Notes: generated from the letters alone by a model not told the origin. DNA of 64,000 bases from Gelria sp. Kuro-4 (GCF_019668485.1 NZ_AP024619.1:2721757-2785756); one strand, 5' to 3'. Shown: positions 18,502-26,140, counted from the stretch's first letter. Made by a program: numbers and translations.

Positions 18502-18540
18502 GGAGGGCATAGCGACCCGGGGGTAGTGGTTATGGGATTT

Positions 18541-18567
18541 GCCCGCTCACGAGCGGGCTATTTTCTT
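18541..18567 (+). terminator. hairpin with T-rich tail, terminator for rightward transcription
   Basis: GCCCGCTC and GAGCGGGC pair and are followed on the plus strand by TATTTTCTT. It may end transcripts from the activator gene. It overlaps the stop codon of the minus-strand small gene. Confidence 0.5.
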
Positions 18568-18653
18568 GATCTGTGCTGGAAGTACAGCCGCAGGAGCACG
18601 ATGGCCACCAGCAGTGCGATGACGATTTCGAGTGGTCCGATGTGCAGTTCCAT
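18558..18653 (-). CDS. small single-pass membrane protein, 31 residues
   Basis: Thirty-one codons from ATG at 18653 to TAG: a short polar start MELHIGPLE, a hydrophobic helix IVIALLVAIVLLRLYF, and a basic tail QHRSRK. The ATG is preceded by a GGGAGAGGGGG site. A TATAAT (18758-18763, minus strand) gives a leader of about 95 bases, and a 14-bp terminator hairpin follows. The topology would be N-out/C-in by the positive-inside rule. No known family recognised. Promoter, ribosome site and terminator together make it a credible gene despite its size; it could be an anchor or regulator of a membrane complex, which is speculation. Confidence 0.55.
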   Translation of the reverse strand: MELHIGPLEIVIALLVAIVLLRLYFQHRSRK

Positions 18654-18757
18654 TGCGGCACCCCCTCTCCCGGGTTCTCCCCGGGCCGCCTGCCCCACGG
18701 CCGAAGAGAAGGGGCGCCTCCTATCCCCGAATCGGCAGGTTCGACCTGTCCACTCCA

Positions 18758-18763
18758 ATTATA
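18758..18763 (-). promoter_or_regulatory. -10 box (TATAAT) for the small membrane-protein gene
   Basis: TATAAT on the minus strand within GGTATAATTGG, about 105 bp upstream of the start codon at 18653. It also has the extended TGG context. Confidence 0.5.
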
Positions 18764-18989
18764 CCAAAAACCGCCGGCCTTGTGCTGAGCCTGGGAAGAT
18801 TCCCGGGCCTTTCGTTTATCCGCAAACGGCGCGCTCGCGCTCCAGACCGGTCGCAGCGCCATCCGGTCGCTGTGCTCATCCACCGCAGCCTCCGCTACTT
18901 CCGTCACCTGCATCGCACCGTCGAGGAAATCCACCTGCACTACAAGCGTCAGGATCCTTTTTCCGGCCGGGGGCGGATCAGCCCGCCGG
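18764..18989. other. intergenic, no certain gene
   Basis: Minus-strand sequence here can be read as TLVVQVDFLDGAMQVTEVAE and onward, which has protein-like composition and an AAAAAGGA upstream. It has no good start codon and I cannot place it in a family, so it is not called as a gene. Confidence 0.35.
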
Positions 18990-19026
18990 TGTTGCATGTT
19001 GCGCAGCGGCAACACAACGTGCAACA
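18990..19026. promoter_or_regulatory. nested dyads, candidate upstream activator site
   Basis: Outer arms TGTTGCA (18990-18996) and TGCAACA (19020-19026), inner arms GTTGC (18998-19002) and GCAAC (19009-19013). Centred about 110 bp upstream of the -24 element, the usual place for a sigma-54 enhancer. Confidence 0.6.
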
Positions 19027-19113
19027 GCAGGGCGGGCGCATCTTGGCCGCGCTCCGACAACCTGCGTGCCCGTTGCGGCTGCCTCACGGCGGCCCTGACT
19101 TTTTCCGGCGACC

Positions 19114-19130
19114 TTGGCACCAAAGTTGCT
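19114..19130 (+). promoter_or_regulatory. sigma-54 (-24/-12) promoter
   Basis: TTGGCAC-CAAAG-TTGCT: GG (19116-19117) and GC (19128-19129) are separated by exactly ten bases and the flanks match the TGGCAC/TTGC consensus. Predicted start near 19141, about 65 bp before the permease ATG. Confidence 0.88.
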
Positions 19131-19204
19131 TAGTAACAGCTCGAAGTTTAAGCGCCGGGAGGAGGGAAGTTGTAAGGCGCCACGCTTAAGAAGGGGGACA
19201 GCAT

Positions 19205-20518
19205 ATGGTGCCGGTTGAGATTGCCTTTCTTATCGGCCTGGTTGTTCTACTCTATCTGGCTCTAAAGGCGCGGATTAACGCCTTCGTCGCCCTCATCGTC
19301 TCGGCCCTGGTGATCGGCCTCCTGGCCGGGATGCCTGCCGCCCAGGTGATCAAAGCCATTACCGACGGTTTCGGCAAGACCCTTTCCAGCATCGGTATCG
19401 TCATTATTCTCGGTGTCATGCTCGGCAAGTACCTGGAGGATTCGGGTGCTGCCGAAAAAATGGCCCGCTCTGCTGTGGCCCTGGTAGGCCAGAAAAACTC
19501 ACCTTTGGCCATGGCCATGAGCGGCTATCTTATTTCCATCCCCGTTTTCAGCGACGTGGGGTATGTTATTCTAGCGCCCCTGGCCAAAGCGATCTCCGCC
19601 CGGAGCCGCATTTCGTTCCCGGTCCTGGCCGTGTCGCTGGCAGGCGGCCTCTTGGCTACGCACGTCTATGTTCCGCCTACTCCGGGGCCGCTGGCCGTAG
19701 CCGGCCTCCTGGGCATCGACGTAGGGCAGATGATCGTCTGGGGAGCCTTCGCCGCCCTATTGATGACGCTCGCCGGCTGGGCCTTTGCTCAGTTTTACCT
19801 CGCCAGGCACGTAGAAACGATTATTCCCGACATCCCGCACGAGGACGCCGGTGAGACACAGCTTCCTACTGGCTCTGCCTCGTTCATTCCCCTACTTACA
19901 CCGATGATCCTCATCCTCTTTAACACCACCGCAGCCATGCTTTTGCCTGAAGGCAACGCTATCCGCAGCTTCGCGGCCTTCATCGGGGACGCGAATATTG
20001 CTATGGGCATCGGTGTGTTGGTGGCCGTGCTCCTCCTCGGTCAGCGGTTAGGCAAAGAAGCGGTGCTGAAGGTAATGGACGACGCCCTTTCTACTGCCGG
20101 TCCGATTATCTTTATCACCGCTGCCGGCGGCTCCCTGGGTGCCGTACTCAAGGCTTCCGGCGCCGGTGAAGCTGTGGCTGAAGCGGTAGCCGCCAGCGGT
20201 TTGCCCTTCATCCTGGTACCCTTCTTCATTGCCGGACTCTTAAAAACCATTCAAGGCTCGGGGACCGTGGCAGTGGTTACGGCAGCCACCCTCTGCCTCC
20301 CCATTGCCAACCAGCTCGGCCTCTCGCCTATTCTGATCGCACTGGCTTCCGGCGCCGGCGCGCGCCTCATCTGCCATGTGAACGACAGCTTCTTCTGGGT
20401 TTACACTAAGATGAGCGGTTTCGACACCGCCATGGGACTAAGAACCTTGGCTGTAGGCAACGTGTTTATGGCTCTAGGCGGTCTTCTCGCAACCTGGATT
20501 GCCAGCTTGTTCCTCTGA
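19205..20518 (+). CDS. GntP family organic acid:H+ symporter
   Basis: Membrane transporter of 437 residues with about twelve hydrophobic segments, starting EIAFLIGLVVLLYLAL. GntP family blocks are visible: LGVMLGKYLEDSGAAEKMA near 80, YLISIPVFSDVGYVILAPL near 107, ATHVYVPPTPGPLA near 155, IQGSGTVAVVTAATL near 350 and GARLICHVNDSFFW near 385. GntP proteins import gluconate and other hydroxy acids. It is the first gene behind the sigma-54 promoter and is followed by hydro-lyase subunits, so the cargo is probably a hydroxy-di/tricarboxylate or its precursor rather than gluconate. ATG with AAGAAGGGGG upstream. Confidence 0.9.
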   Translation: MVPVEIAFLIGLVVLLYLALKARINAFVALIVSALVIGLLAGMPAAQVIKAITDGFGKTLSSIGIVIILGVMLGKYLEDSGAAEKMARSAVALVGQKNSPLAMAMSGYLISIPVFSDVGYVILAPLAKAISARSRISFPVLAVSLAGGLLATHVYVPPTPGPLAVAGLLGIDVGQMIVWGAFAALLMTLAGWAFAQFYLARHVETIIPDIPHEDAGETQLPTGSASFIPLLTPMILILFNTTAAMLLPEGNAIRSFAAFIGDANIAMGIGVLVAVLLLGQRLGKEAVLKVMDDALSTAGPIIFITAAGGSLGAVLKASGAGEAVAEAVAASGLPFILVPFFIAGLLKTIQGSGTVAVVTAATLCLPIANQLGLSPILIALASGAGARLICHVNDSFFWVYTKMSGFDTAMGLRTLAVGNVFMALGGLLATWIASLFL

Positions 20519-20563
20519 GCCTGCTCCCGGATAAACTGAAATCGATGGGAAGGATGACAGTAA

Positions 20564-21832
20564 GTGCCCATGCATGCTCTGGAGAAGATCCTCGCGGCCC
20601 ATGCGGGGCGGGAGGAGGTAGCCGCCGGGGAGATAGTCACCGCGAAGGTGGACCTGGCGGAGGTCAACGACCTTTATCTGCAGGTGATCAAGTCGTTTCA
20701 TGAAATGGGCGGCCGGAGGGTAAAGGACCCGGCGGGCGCAGCCTTTGTGCTGGACCACTACGCCCCGGCACCCACCATCCAGTCGGCGGCCAATCAAAAG
20801 GCGATGCGTGAGTTTGTCCGCGCGCAGGGAATTGAGCATCTTTTCGACATCAACGCCGGCGTCTGCCACCAGGTGCTGCCGGAGGCGGGGCTGGTATGGC
20901 CGGGGATGATCCTGGTGGCCACCGACTCCCACACAACCACCCACGGGGCCTTCGGCGCCCTGGGAACGGGCGTGGGCGCCACCGACCTGGCGACCATCCT
21001 CCTTACGGGGGAGCTGTGGTTCCGGGTGCCGGAGGTGATCCGCATCACCATCGACGGCCGGCTCCCAGCCGGTGTTATGGCCAAGGATGTGATCCTCTAC
21101 ATCATCGGCCAGCTCAAGCAGGACGTGGCCGTGTACAAGGCCGTCGAGTACGCCGGTTCCACCGTGGCGGACCTGAGCGTGGCCGGGCGGATGGTGCTCT
21201 GCAACATGGCGGTGGAGATGGGAGCAAAAACGAGCTACATCCAGCCGGACGAAAAGGCCCTGGCCTACGTGCGCGCCCGCACGACGAGGGAATTCATCGT
21301 GCCGGAAACCGACCCCGGCTACCGCTACAGCGCTGAGTACCATTTCGACGTGGCCGAACTGGTACCGCAGGTGGCAGCCCCGCACAGCATCGACAACGTG
21401 GTGCCGGTGACGGAGGTGGAAGGGACGGCGGTAGACCAGGTGTTCATCGGCACTTGCACCGGCGGGCGTCTGGAAGATATCGAGGCGGCGGCGCGCATCC
21501 TGGCCGGGAAACGGGTGAATCCGCGCTGCCGCCTGGTGGTTACCCCGGCGTCCACCGAGGTGCTCCTGGCAGCCGAGCGGGCCGGCTACCTGCGCGCGCT
21601 GCTGGCGGCCGGGGCCACCTTCGCCACGCCGGGGTGCGGGCCCTGCCTGGGCGCCCACGCGGGCATCCTGGCCCCCGGCGAGGTGTGCGTGAGCACCAGC
21701 AGCCGCAACTTTCCGGGGCGCATGGGCAGCACTGAGGCCAGGATCTACTCCGCTTCCCCGGCCACGGCCGCGGCCGCCGCCCTTACCGGGAAACTGGTCG
21801 ACCCACGCCGCTACCTTGACCCCAAGAGGTAA
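20564..21832 (+). CDS. aconitase-family hydro-lyase, large subunit (LeuC-like)
   Basis: [4Fe-4S] dehydratase large subunit, 422 residues. Characteristic blocks: ATDSHTTTHGAFGALGTGVG near 117, CTGGRLED near 300 and the cluster segment TPGCGPCLGAH near 360, supplying the three Cys ligands. The size and two-gene arrangement match 3-isopropylmalate dehydratase/homoaconitase. With a GntP permease and a PrpR-type activator but no leuA or leuB, a catabolic role on a malate-like acid (for example citramalate or dimethylmalate) is more likely than leucine synthesis; that is inference. GTG at 20564 is best spaced from GGGAAGGA; ATG at 20570 is the alternative. Its stop lies inside the first tandem repeat. 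Confidence 0.9.
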   Translation: MPMHALEKILAAHAGREEVAAGEIVTAKVDLAEVNDLYLQVIKSFHEMGGRRVKDPAGAAFVLDHYAPAPTIQSAANQKAMREFVRAQGIEHLFDINAGVCHQVLPEAGLVWPGMILVATDSHTTTHGAFGALGTGVGATDLATILLTGELWFRVPEVIRITIDGRLPAGVMAKDVILYIIGQLKQDVAVYKAVEYAGSTVADLSVAGRMVLCNMAVEMGAKTSYIQPDEKALAYVRARTTREFIVPETDPGYRYSAEYHFDVAELVPQVAAPHSIDNVVPVTEVEGTAVDQVFIGTCTGGRLEDIEAAARILAGKRVNPRCRLVVTPASTEVLLAAERAGYLRALLAAGATFATPGCGPCLGAHAGILAPGEVCVSTSSRNFPGRMGSTEARIYSASPATAAAAALTGKLVDPRRYLDPKR

Positions 21833-22174
21833 AGCGTCAGGTCTGCGCCTGAACAGATCCGCTGCTTAAGTACGACTTTCGTTGGGTGACAAGCCGGCAG
21901 GTAGACTACGATTCTTACGTCGGGCGCGAGACCTGACCCAAAGAGGTAAAGCGTCAGGTCTGCGCCTGAACAGACGCGCTGCTTAGGTACGACTTTCATT
22001 GGGTGACAAGCCGGCAGGTAGACTACGATTCTTACGTCGGGCGCGAGACCTGACCCAAAGAGGTAAAGCGTCAGGTTTGCGCCTGAACAGATCCGCTGCT
22101 TAAGTACGACTTTCGTTGGGTGACAAGCCGGCAGGTAGACTACGATTCTTACGCCGGGCGCGAGACCTGACCCA
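21824..22174. repeat. three direct tandem copies of a 117-bp repeat
   Basis: Copies at 21824-21940, 21941-22057 and 22058-22174, differing at a handful of positions. Each begins AAGAGGTAAAGCGTCAGGT and ends AGACCTGACCCA. Within each, TCAGGTCTGCGCCTGA near the start and TCGGGCGCGAGACCTGA at the end are near-perfect inverted repeats, so every unit can fold as a long hairpin. The array begins with the last codons and stop of the large-subunit gene and ends just before the ribosome site of the small-subunit gene. Period 117 is divisible by three and one antisense frame stays open throughout, but I do not regard that as a gene. Confidence 0.95.
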
Positions 22175-22189
22175 ATTGGAGGCGATAGC

Positions 22190-22699
22190 ATGGACAAAAT
22201 CATACGTGGTAAAGCCTACAAGTTCGGCAACAACATCGACACCGACCAGATCTACCCGGGGCGGTACCTGGAGCTGACCGAGCCGGCCGCCATCGCGCGC
22301 CACGCGCTGGAAGGAGCAGACCCTGCTTTTTGCACGCGCTTTCAGCCCGGCGGCATCGTGGTAGGGGGAACCAACTTCGGCTGCGGCTCCAGCCGCGAGC
22401 ACGCCGCCATCGCTCTCCAGTCCGCCGGGGTGAGTCTGGTGGTTGCCGAGTCCTTCGCGCGCATCTTCTTTCGCAACGCCATCAACCTTGGTCTGCCGCT
22501 CCTCGTCTGCCCCGGGATTGCCAACCGGGTGCAGGAGGGCGACGAGCTCGAGGTGAACCTGGAAACAGGAACAGTTCAGAACCTCACGCGCGGTGAAGAG
22601 TACCGGGGAGAAAGACTCTCCGCTTACGTCCTCAACATTCTCGCCGCCGGCGGCATCAAACCGCTTATGCGGGCTAAGTTCGAAAAACGAGCACTGTAA
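22190..22699 (+). CDS. aconitase-family hydro-lyase, small subunit (LeuD-like)
   Basis: Swivel-domain subunit of 169 residues that completes the active site of the large subunit. It contains NNIDTDQIYPGRYL near residue 14, GTNFGCGSSREHAAIAL near 58 and the conserved AESFARIFFRNAINLGLPLL near 82. These define the archaeal/clostridial type of LeuD/homoaconitase small subunits. ATG with TTGGAGG upstream. Separated from its partner by 357 bp of tandem repeats, which is unusual for subunits normally encoded back to back. A terminator follows at 22709. Confidence 0.9.
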   Translation: MDKIIRGKAYKFGNNIDTDQIYPGRYLELTEPAAIARHALEGADPAFCTRFQPGGIVVGGTNFGCGSSREHAAIALQSAGVSLVVAESFARIFFRNAINLGLPLLVCPGIANRVQEGDELEVNLETGTVQNLTRGEEYRGERLSAYVLNILAAGGIKPLMRAKFEKRAL

Positions 22700-22708
22700 C
22701 GTCTCTCA

Positions 22709-22745
22709 GGCCTTGGTCACCGTTCGAGACCAGGGCCGTTTTTCT
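22709..22745 (+). terminator. intrinsic terminator of the hydro-lyase operon
   Basis: GGCCTTGGTC pairs with GACCAGGGCC around a nine-base loop and is followed by GTTTTTCTT. Confidence 0.85.
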
Positions 22746-22764
22746 TGGGCACGCGGCCTATCGC

Positions 22765-22793
22765 TTGCCTTGCCCCGGGGGACGTGGTACCAT
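22765..22793 (+). promoter_or_regulatory. promoter of the interrupted HEPN gene
   Basis: TTGCCT (22765-22770), 17-bp spacer, TACCAT (22788-22793) with a TGG extension, 29 bp before the HEPN start codon. Confidence 0.5.
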
Positions 22794-22941
22794 GGTTTTA
22801 CAGGGAGGCGGCAAATCCTGTATGCTTCCGGAAACAATCGAGCGGCTGAAACAGGCTGATTACGACCTTGGGACCGCTGAAGCCATGTGGCAAACTGGAA
22901 GATATGTTTACACCGCCTTCATGTGTCAACTTGCGGTGGAA

Positions 22942-24629
22942 GAGGTCTCTGAAAAAGCAGTAGATACTAATACTATTTCTTAGAGGATATAGCAGGAAAA
23001 TGCAGAGCTGGCGTTGAAATAAGCATTATAAGAGAGCTATTTTGAGGTGATCGCCCGTGCTCAAATCAAAAGACGGCCAGCAGGACTTTTTCGACCTCCA
23101 CATCTTCTCCCGGATGATCCCCGAGGACCATCCTTTGGTACAAATAAAGAAGAATGTCGATTTTTCCTTTGTAACGGGAGTGGTCGCGGACTTATATGAC
23201 CCGGTGAACGGGCGACCCAGCTATCCCCCGGAGTCCCTGTTCAGGGTACTCTTCTTGGAAGTTTGGGCGGGCCTTTCCGATGTACAGGTGTGCCGGGAGC
23301 TCAAGTACAACGTGCTCTACCGCTGGTTCTGCGACTTTGGCTGGGACGACATAGTTCCAGATGATACTACCTTGGTGGTCTTCCGCAAACGCTTGGGAGA
23401 AGAGAAGTTCCGTGAGCTTTTCGAGCGGGTCGTTGAAGAAGCGAAAGCTAAGAAGTGCCTTCGCGGCCACTGGACGATTATTGATGGGACCAAGGTGATA
23501 GCTCACGTTGCCGTCAAGAATACCCTGAGTTTGGTGCGGGAAGGCCGTAAGCGCGTACTTAGGAATCTGGCGCGCGTCGACGCTGCCAAGGCGGAAGAAC
23601 TGCAAAATCTAGCTGCTCCGCTGCCTGATGCCGACTATTCCTCCCACACGGAGCTTCTCGCTGCCGAGATCGAGCAGGGCAAGAAATTCCTGGCAGCCGT
23701 AGGAGACTGTACTACTGATGAGTCTGTGGGGAGAGAGTGCGCTCTTTATGCCGCCGTTCTGAACGGTGAGGGTGTAGCCAGCTTCAGTGATCCGGAGGCT
23801 CGCTGGGGCTTTAAGAAGAAAGACGAACCGTTCTTGGGATACAAAGTTCATGCGGCTTGCGATGAGACGGGCATTGTCACCGCTGTGGAGGTTACTCCAG
23901 GCAACGAAGCGGAACTTGAACCCGCCAAGGAAATGATAGCGGCCTTGGAAGAAAGGGAGTTGAAGGCATCCCGACTGGCTGCTGACAAGGGTTACGATGA
24001 TTCCACTTTTCGAACGGAGTTGGTTGAAAGCAATATCAAACCCTACATTCCTAATCGCACAAAGAAAGACAGGCTTGAGGAACAAGGCTTTAAGTACAAC
24101 CCAAAATCAAAGGTTCTCCGTTGCAAAGCGGGCAAGAAGGCCATTGGCAGTACCCCTCACAAGAACGGTGGGCTGACCTATTACTTCTCGGAAAAGGACT
24201 GTGCCGCCTGTCCGTATCGTAACTCCTGCCTGAGTAAAACCGAAACCCGGAAAAGAGCCTACGTAAAACCGGAAGTCCTCGCTAACCGACCGCGAGGCAT
24301 CAAAATTGCAATGCGCATCAGAAGAACAATCGAGAGAATATTCGGCGAGGCCAAAACCTGGCACGGCATGGCACGAGCCCGCTATCGGGGTCGTTTCCGC
24401 GTAGCTATCCAGGTCTTTCTGACTTTTATCTGCCTGAACGTCAAAAAGATGGCGCAAAGAATCGCGGCTCAGCTGGCTACGGCCTGAATGTAGTGACAAA
24501 ACATTCAAAGCCAGGAATATCAAGGGAAATCGGGAGTGACTTAAGCACCTAGATACACGCCAACTACCATTATGTGGCAAACCTCAGGCTTGAGAAGTGT
24601 CAAGGAGTACCGGGTTTTTCAGGGATCTC
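22942..24629 (+). mobile_element. IS1182-like insertion sequence with 6-bp target duplication
   Basis: 1688 bp bounded by imperfect terminal inverted repeats: left GAGGTCTCTGAAAAAGCAG, right (reverse strand) GAGATCCCTGAAAAACCCG. Flanked by direct repeats GTGGAA at 22936-22941 and 24630-24635. It carries one transposase gene and interrupts a HEPN gene. Clean ends and an intact transposase indicate a recent insertion. Confidence 0.9.
23057..24487 (+). CDS. IS1182-family DDE transposase
   Basis: A 476-residue transposase filling most of the insertion sequence. The N-terminal DUF772-like domain includes GRPSYPPESLFRVLFLEVW near residue 52. Candidate catalytic acids are in HWTIIDGTKV near 140, ADKGYDDSTF near 310 and the late RRTIERIFGEAKTWHG carrying the Glu near 440. 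A Cys cluster (CKAGKK ... CAACPYRNSC) precedes it, as in IS1182 members. No frameshift seen, so it may be active. GTG start at 23057 with a GAGGTGAT site. Base composition is more AT-rich than its neighbours, as expected for an acquired element. Confidence 0.92.
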   Translation: MLKSKDGQQDFFDLHIFSRMIPEDHPLVQIKKNVDFSFVTGVVADLYDPVNGRPSYPPESLFRVLFLEVWAGLSDVQVCRELKYNVLYRWFCDFGWDDIVPDDTTLVVFRKRLGEEKFRELFERVVEEAKAKKCLRGHWTIIDGTKVIAHVAVKNTLSLVREGRKRVLRNLARVDAAKAEELQNLAAPLPDADYSSHTELLAAEIEQGKKFLAAVGDCTTDESVGRECALYAAVLNGEGVASFSDPEARWGFKKKDEPFLGYKVHAACDETGIVTAVEVTPGNEAELEPAKEMIAALEERELKASRLAADKGYDDSTFRTELVESNIKPYIPNRTKKDRLEEQGFKYNPKSKVLRCKAGKKAIGSTPHKNGGLTYYFSEKDCAACPYRNSCLSKTETRKRAYVKPEVLANRPRGIKIAMRIRRTIERIFGEAKTWHGMARARYRGRFRVAIQVFLTFICLNVKKMAQRIAAQLATA

Positions 24630-24874
24630 GTGGAAAAGGCGCTTAAGGCTCTTGTCGTAGAACGTACAGGTGACACGCCACCGAAAACGCATAACCTTCT
24701 TGCGCTGGCTAAACTCGCGCAGCCAGCGCTAACCCCGGAACATGTGGAGTTCCTTGCCGTCCTAAACATGGCCGGAGTTGGTACCCGCTACCCTGATCTT
24801 CTTGACGAAGCAATTAAACGCTACCCTAAAGAGTTGGCTCGGGATTACCTAGTCAAGGCAAGGGAAGTGATACA

Positions 24875-25246
24875 ATGCCTCAAGGACCAAACATCGTCAC
24901 TCCGATAGTACAAGCCTTCTTGTCCGCGCTGGCTGCGCAAGGCATCCAAGTGGAGCGGGCTATGCTTTTCGGTTCCTGGGCCCGCGGTGAAGCCAAAGAA
25001 GGGAGCGATATCGACCTGTTGGTGGTTTCCCCGGATTTTTCCGGCATGCCTGCTTGGCGTCGCTGGGAAGTACTAGGAAAGGCAGCAGCCCAGGTGATGG
25101 AACCGGTGGAAGCCTTGGCTTACTCACCGGAGGAACTCGATCTCTGCCTCGAGCGCGAAGGAAATTTTGTGCGCCATGTGCTCACGCGTGAGCAAACTAT
25201 CGATTACGTCGGCAAATCCTCAGAAGAGGAAGCGAGAGCCGACTGA
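24875..25246 (+). CDS. MNT-type nucleotidyltransferase (antitoxin of HEPN-MNT pair)
   Basis: Minimal nucleotidyltransferase, 123 residues. The polymerase-beta-like motif LFGSWARGEAKEGSDIDLLV near 30-49 holds the G-S and D-x-D residues. In characterised HEPN-MNT pairs (type VII) such proteins AMPylate and neutralise the HEPN partner. Its start overlaps the end of the interrupted HEPN gene by 34 bp, implying translational coupling that the IS has now broken. It may be expressed from within the element or be silent. An intact antitoxin next to a broken toxin is a harmless combination. Confidence 0.85.
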   Translation: MPQGPNIVTPIVQAFLSALAAQGIQVERAMLFGSWARGEAKEGSDIDLLVVSPDFSGMPAWRRWEVLGKAAAQVMEPVEALAYSPEELDLCLEREGNFVRHVLTREQTIDYVGKSSEEEARAD

Positions 25247-25290
25247 CTGTATGGGCATGATTTAAAGCATCAAACTGGAAGGAGATTGCA

Positions 25291-25821
25291 ATGAAGAAGC
25301 AGCTCACTCCTCAGACTCTGCTCTATCCCGTACCCGTGGTCTTGGTCTCGTGCGGCGGGCTCGCGGGTCCCAAAAACATCGTCACCCTGGCCTGGGCCGG
25401 GGTGGTAAACTCAACGCCGCCCATGGTGGGAATCGGCGTAAGGCCGTCGCGCTACTCGCACGAGCTCATCAGCCAAACCGGTGAGTTTGTTGTCAACATT
25501 CCTCGGGCCGACCAGCTGAAGGCGGTGGAGGTGTGCGGGAGCACCTCAGGGCGCACCAGCGACAAGTTCGCCGCCACCGGTCTCACCGCCGTGCCGGCGC
25601 AAAAGGTCAAGGCGCCGCTTATCGCCGAGTGCCCGGTGAATCTGGAGTGCCGCGTGCAGCAGGTGGTGAAACTCCCAAGCCACGACCTCTTTCTCGCGGA
25701 AATTGTGGCCGTGCACGCCGATGAGACCGTCCTCGACGCCCGCGGCCGCATCGACCCGGCCAAGGCGCGGCCGCTGGCCTACTGCAACGGCCAGTACTGG
25801 CAGTGTGCTCCGTTGAAGTAG
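25291..25821 (+). CDS. flavin reductase family protein (FMN-binding split barrel)
   Basis: Predicted flavoprotein of 176 residues with no signal peptide. Family blocks: NIVTLAWAGVVNSTPPMVGI near residue 29, RPSRYSHELISQTGEFVVNI near 52, and PLIAECPVNLECRV near 105. These match the flavoredoxin/FlaR group, which bind FMN and reduce flavins or take part in anaerobic electron transfer. ATG preceded by GGAAGGAG. A single-gene unit between the toxin-antitoxin locus and the thiamine riboswitch; no partner evident. Confidence 0.87.
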   Translation: MKKQLTPQTLLYPVPVVLVSCGGLAGPKNIVTLAWAGVVNSTPPMVGIGVRPSRYSHELISQTGEFVVNIPRADQLKAVEVCGSTSGRTSDKFAATGLTAVPAQKVKAPLIAECPVNLECRVQQVVKLPSHDLFLAEIVAVHADETVLDARGRIDPAKARPLAYCNGQYWQCAPLK

Positions 25822-25832
25822 CCGTCCGTCGG

Positions 25833-26027
25833 CACGGTCTTAGGACCGGCGAACCACCGTTGGAGTAAGGAAGTACCCTCCTACATGCGAGCTCCGGAAA
25901 CTGTGCCGTCGGCTAACGGCAGGGTTTAGAATGCAAGTACTCAGATTGTCTGTGCCCAGCTTCGAAGAGCCTCTCTTCGGGTACAGCGGGCAGGAATCCG
26001 GCTGCGCGTGACGAACACTTAGGTGAG
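25833..26027 (+). ncRNA. possible orphan omega RNA / right-end remnant of an IS605-like element
   Basis: A structured stretch without a gene. It contains GGAGTAAGGAAGTACCCTCC, then ATGCGAGCTCCGGAA, a GCCGTCGGCTAACGGC hairpin, and CGAAGAG-CCT-CTCTTCG nested in GCCCAGCT...AGCGGGC, followed by AGGAATCCGGC. From memory this order resembles the 3' untranslated guide-RNA scaffold behind TnpB genes, where the guide follows the GAATCC block. No tnpB remains: upstream is the intact flavin reductase, and only a dozen codons (about 25825-25863) could be a TnpB tail. Alternatives are an unrelated structured RNA or a decayed IS end. Confidence 0.4.
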
Positions 26028-26047
26028 CCAACCGAATACCGTGTTGT

Positions 26048-26132
<85 letters not shown>

Positions 26133-26140
26133 GAAAGTTG

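Larger units (their letters stand above)
22822..24908 (+). pseudogene. HEPN domain protein gene interrupted by an IS element
   Basis: Removing the element at 22942-24629 and one GTGGAA copy joins 40 codons (22822-22941) to 91 codons (24636-24908) in frame, restoring a 130-residue HEPN protein. The junction reads CQLAVE plus KALKALVVERTG, exactly the conserved HEPN helix, followed by PPKTHNLLALAKLA. The 5' part now ends early in the IS at 22981-22983. The 3' part has no start of its own that would give a complete domain. It overlaps the downstream nucleotidyltransferase gene by 34 bp, the usual HEPN-MNT arrangement. The toxin or partner role is therefore lost unless excision occurs. Confidence 0.88.

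Noticed and set aside
21824-22174. Possible CRISPR array
   Set aside because: Copies are contiguous 117-bp units with no unique spacers and no cas genes nearby.
21811-22203. A 130-codon minus-strand frame with three 39-residue repeats
   Set aside because: Open only because the 117-bp repeat is a multiple of three; no ribosome site or promoter, and it overlaps both hydro-lyase genes.
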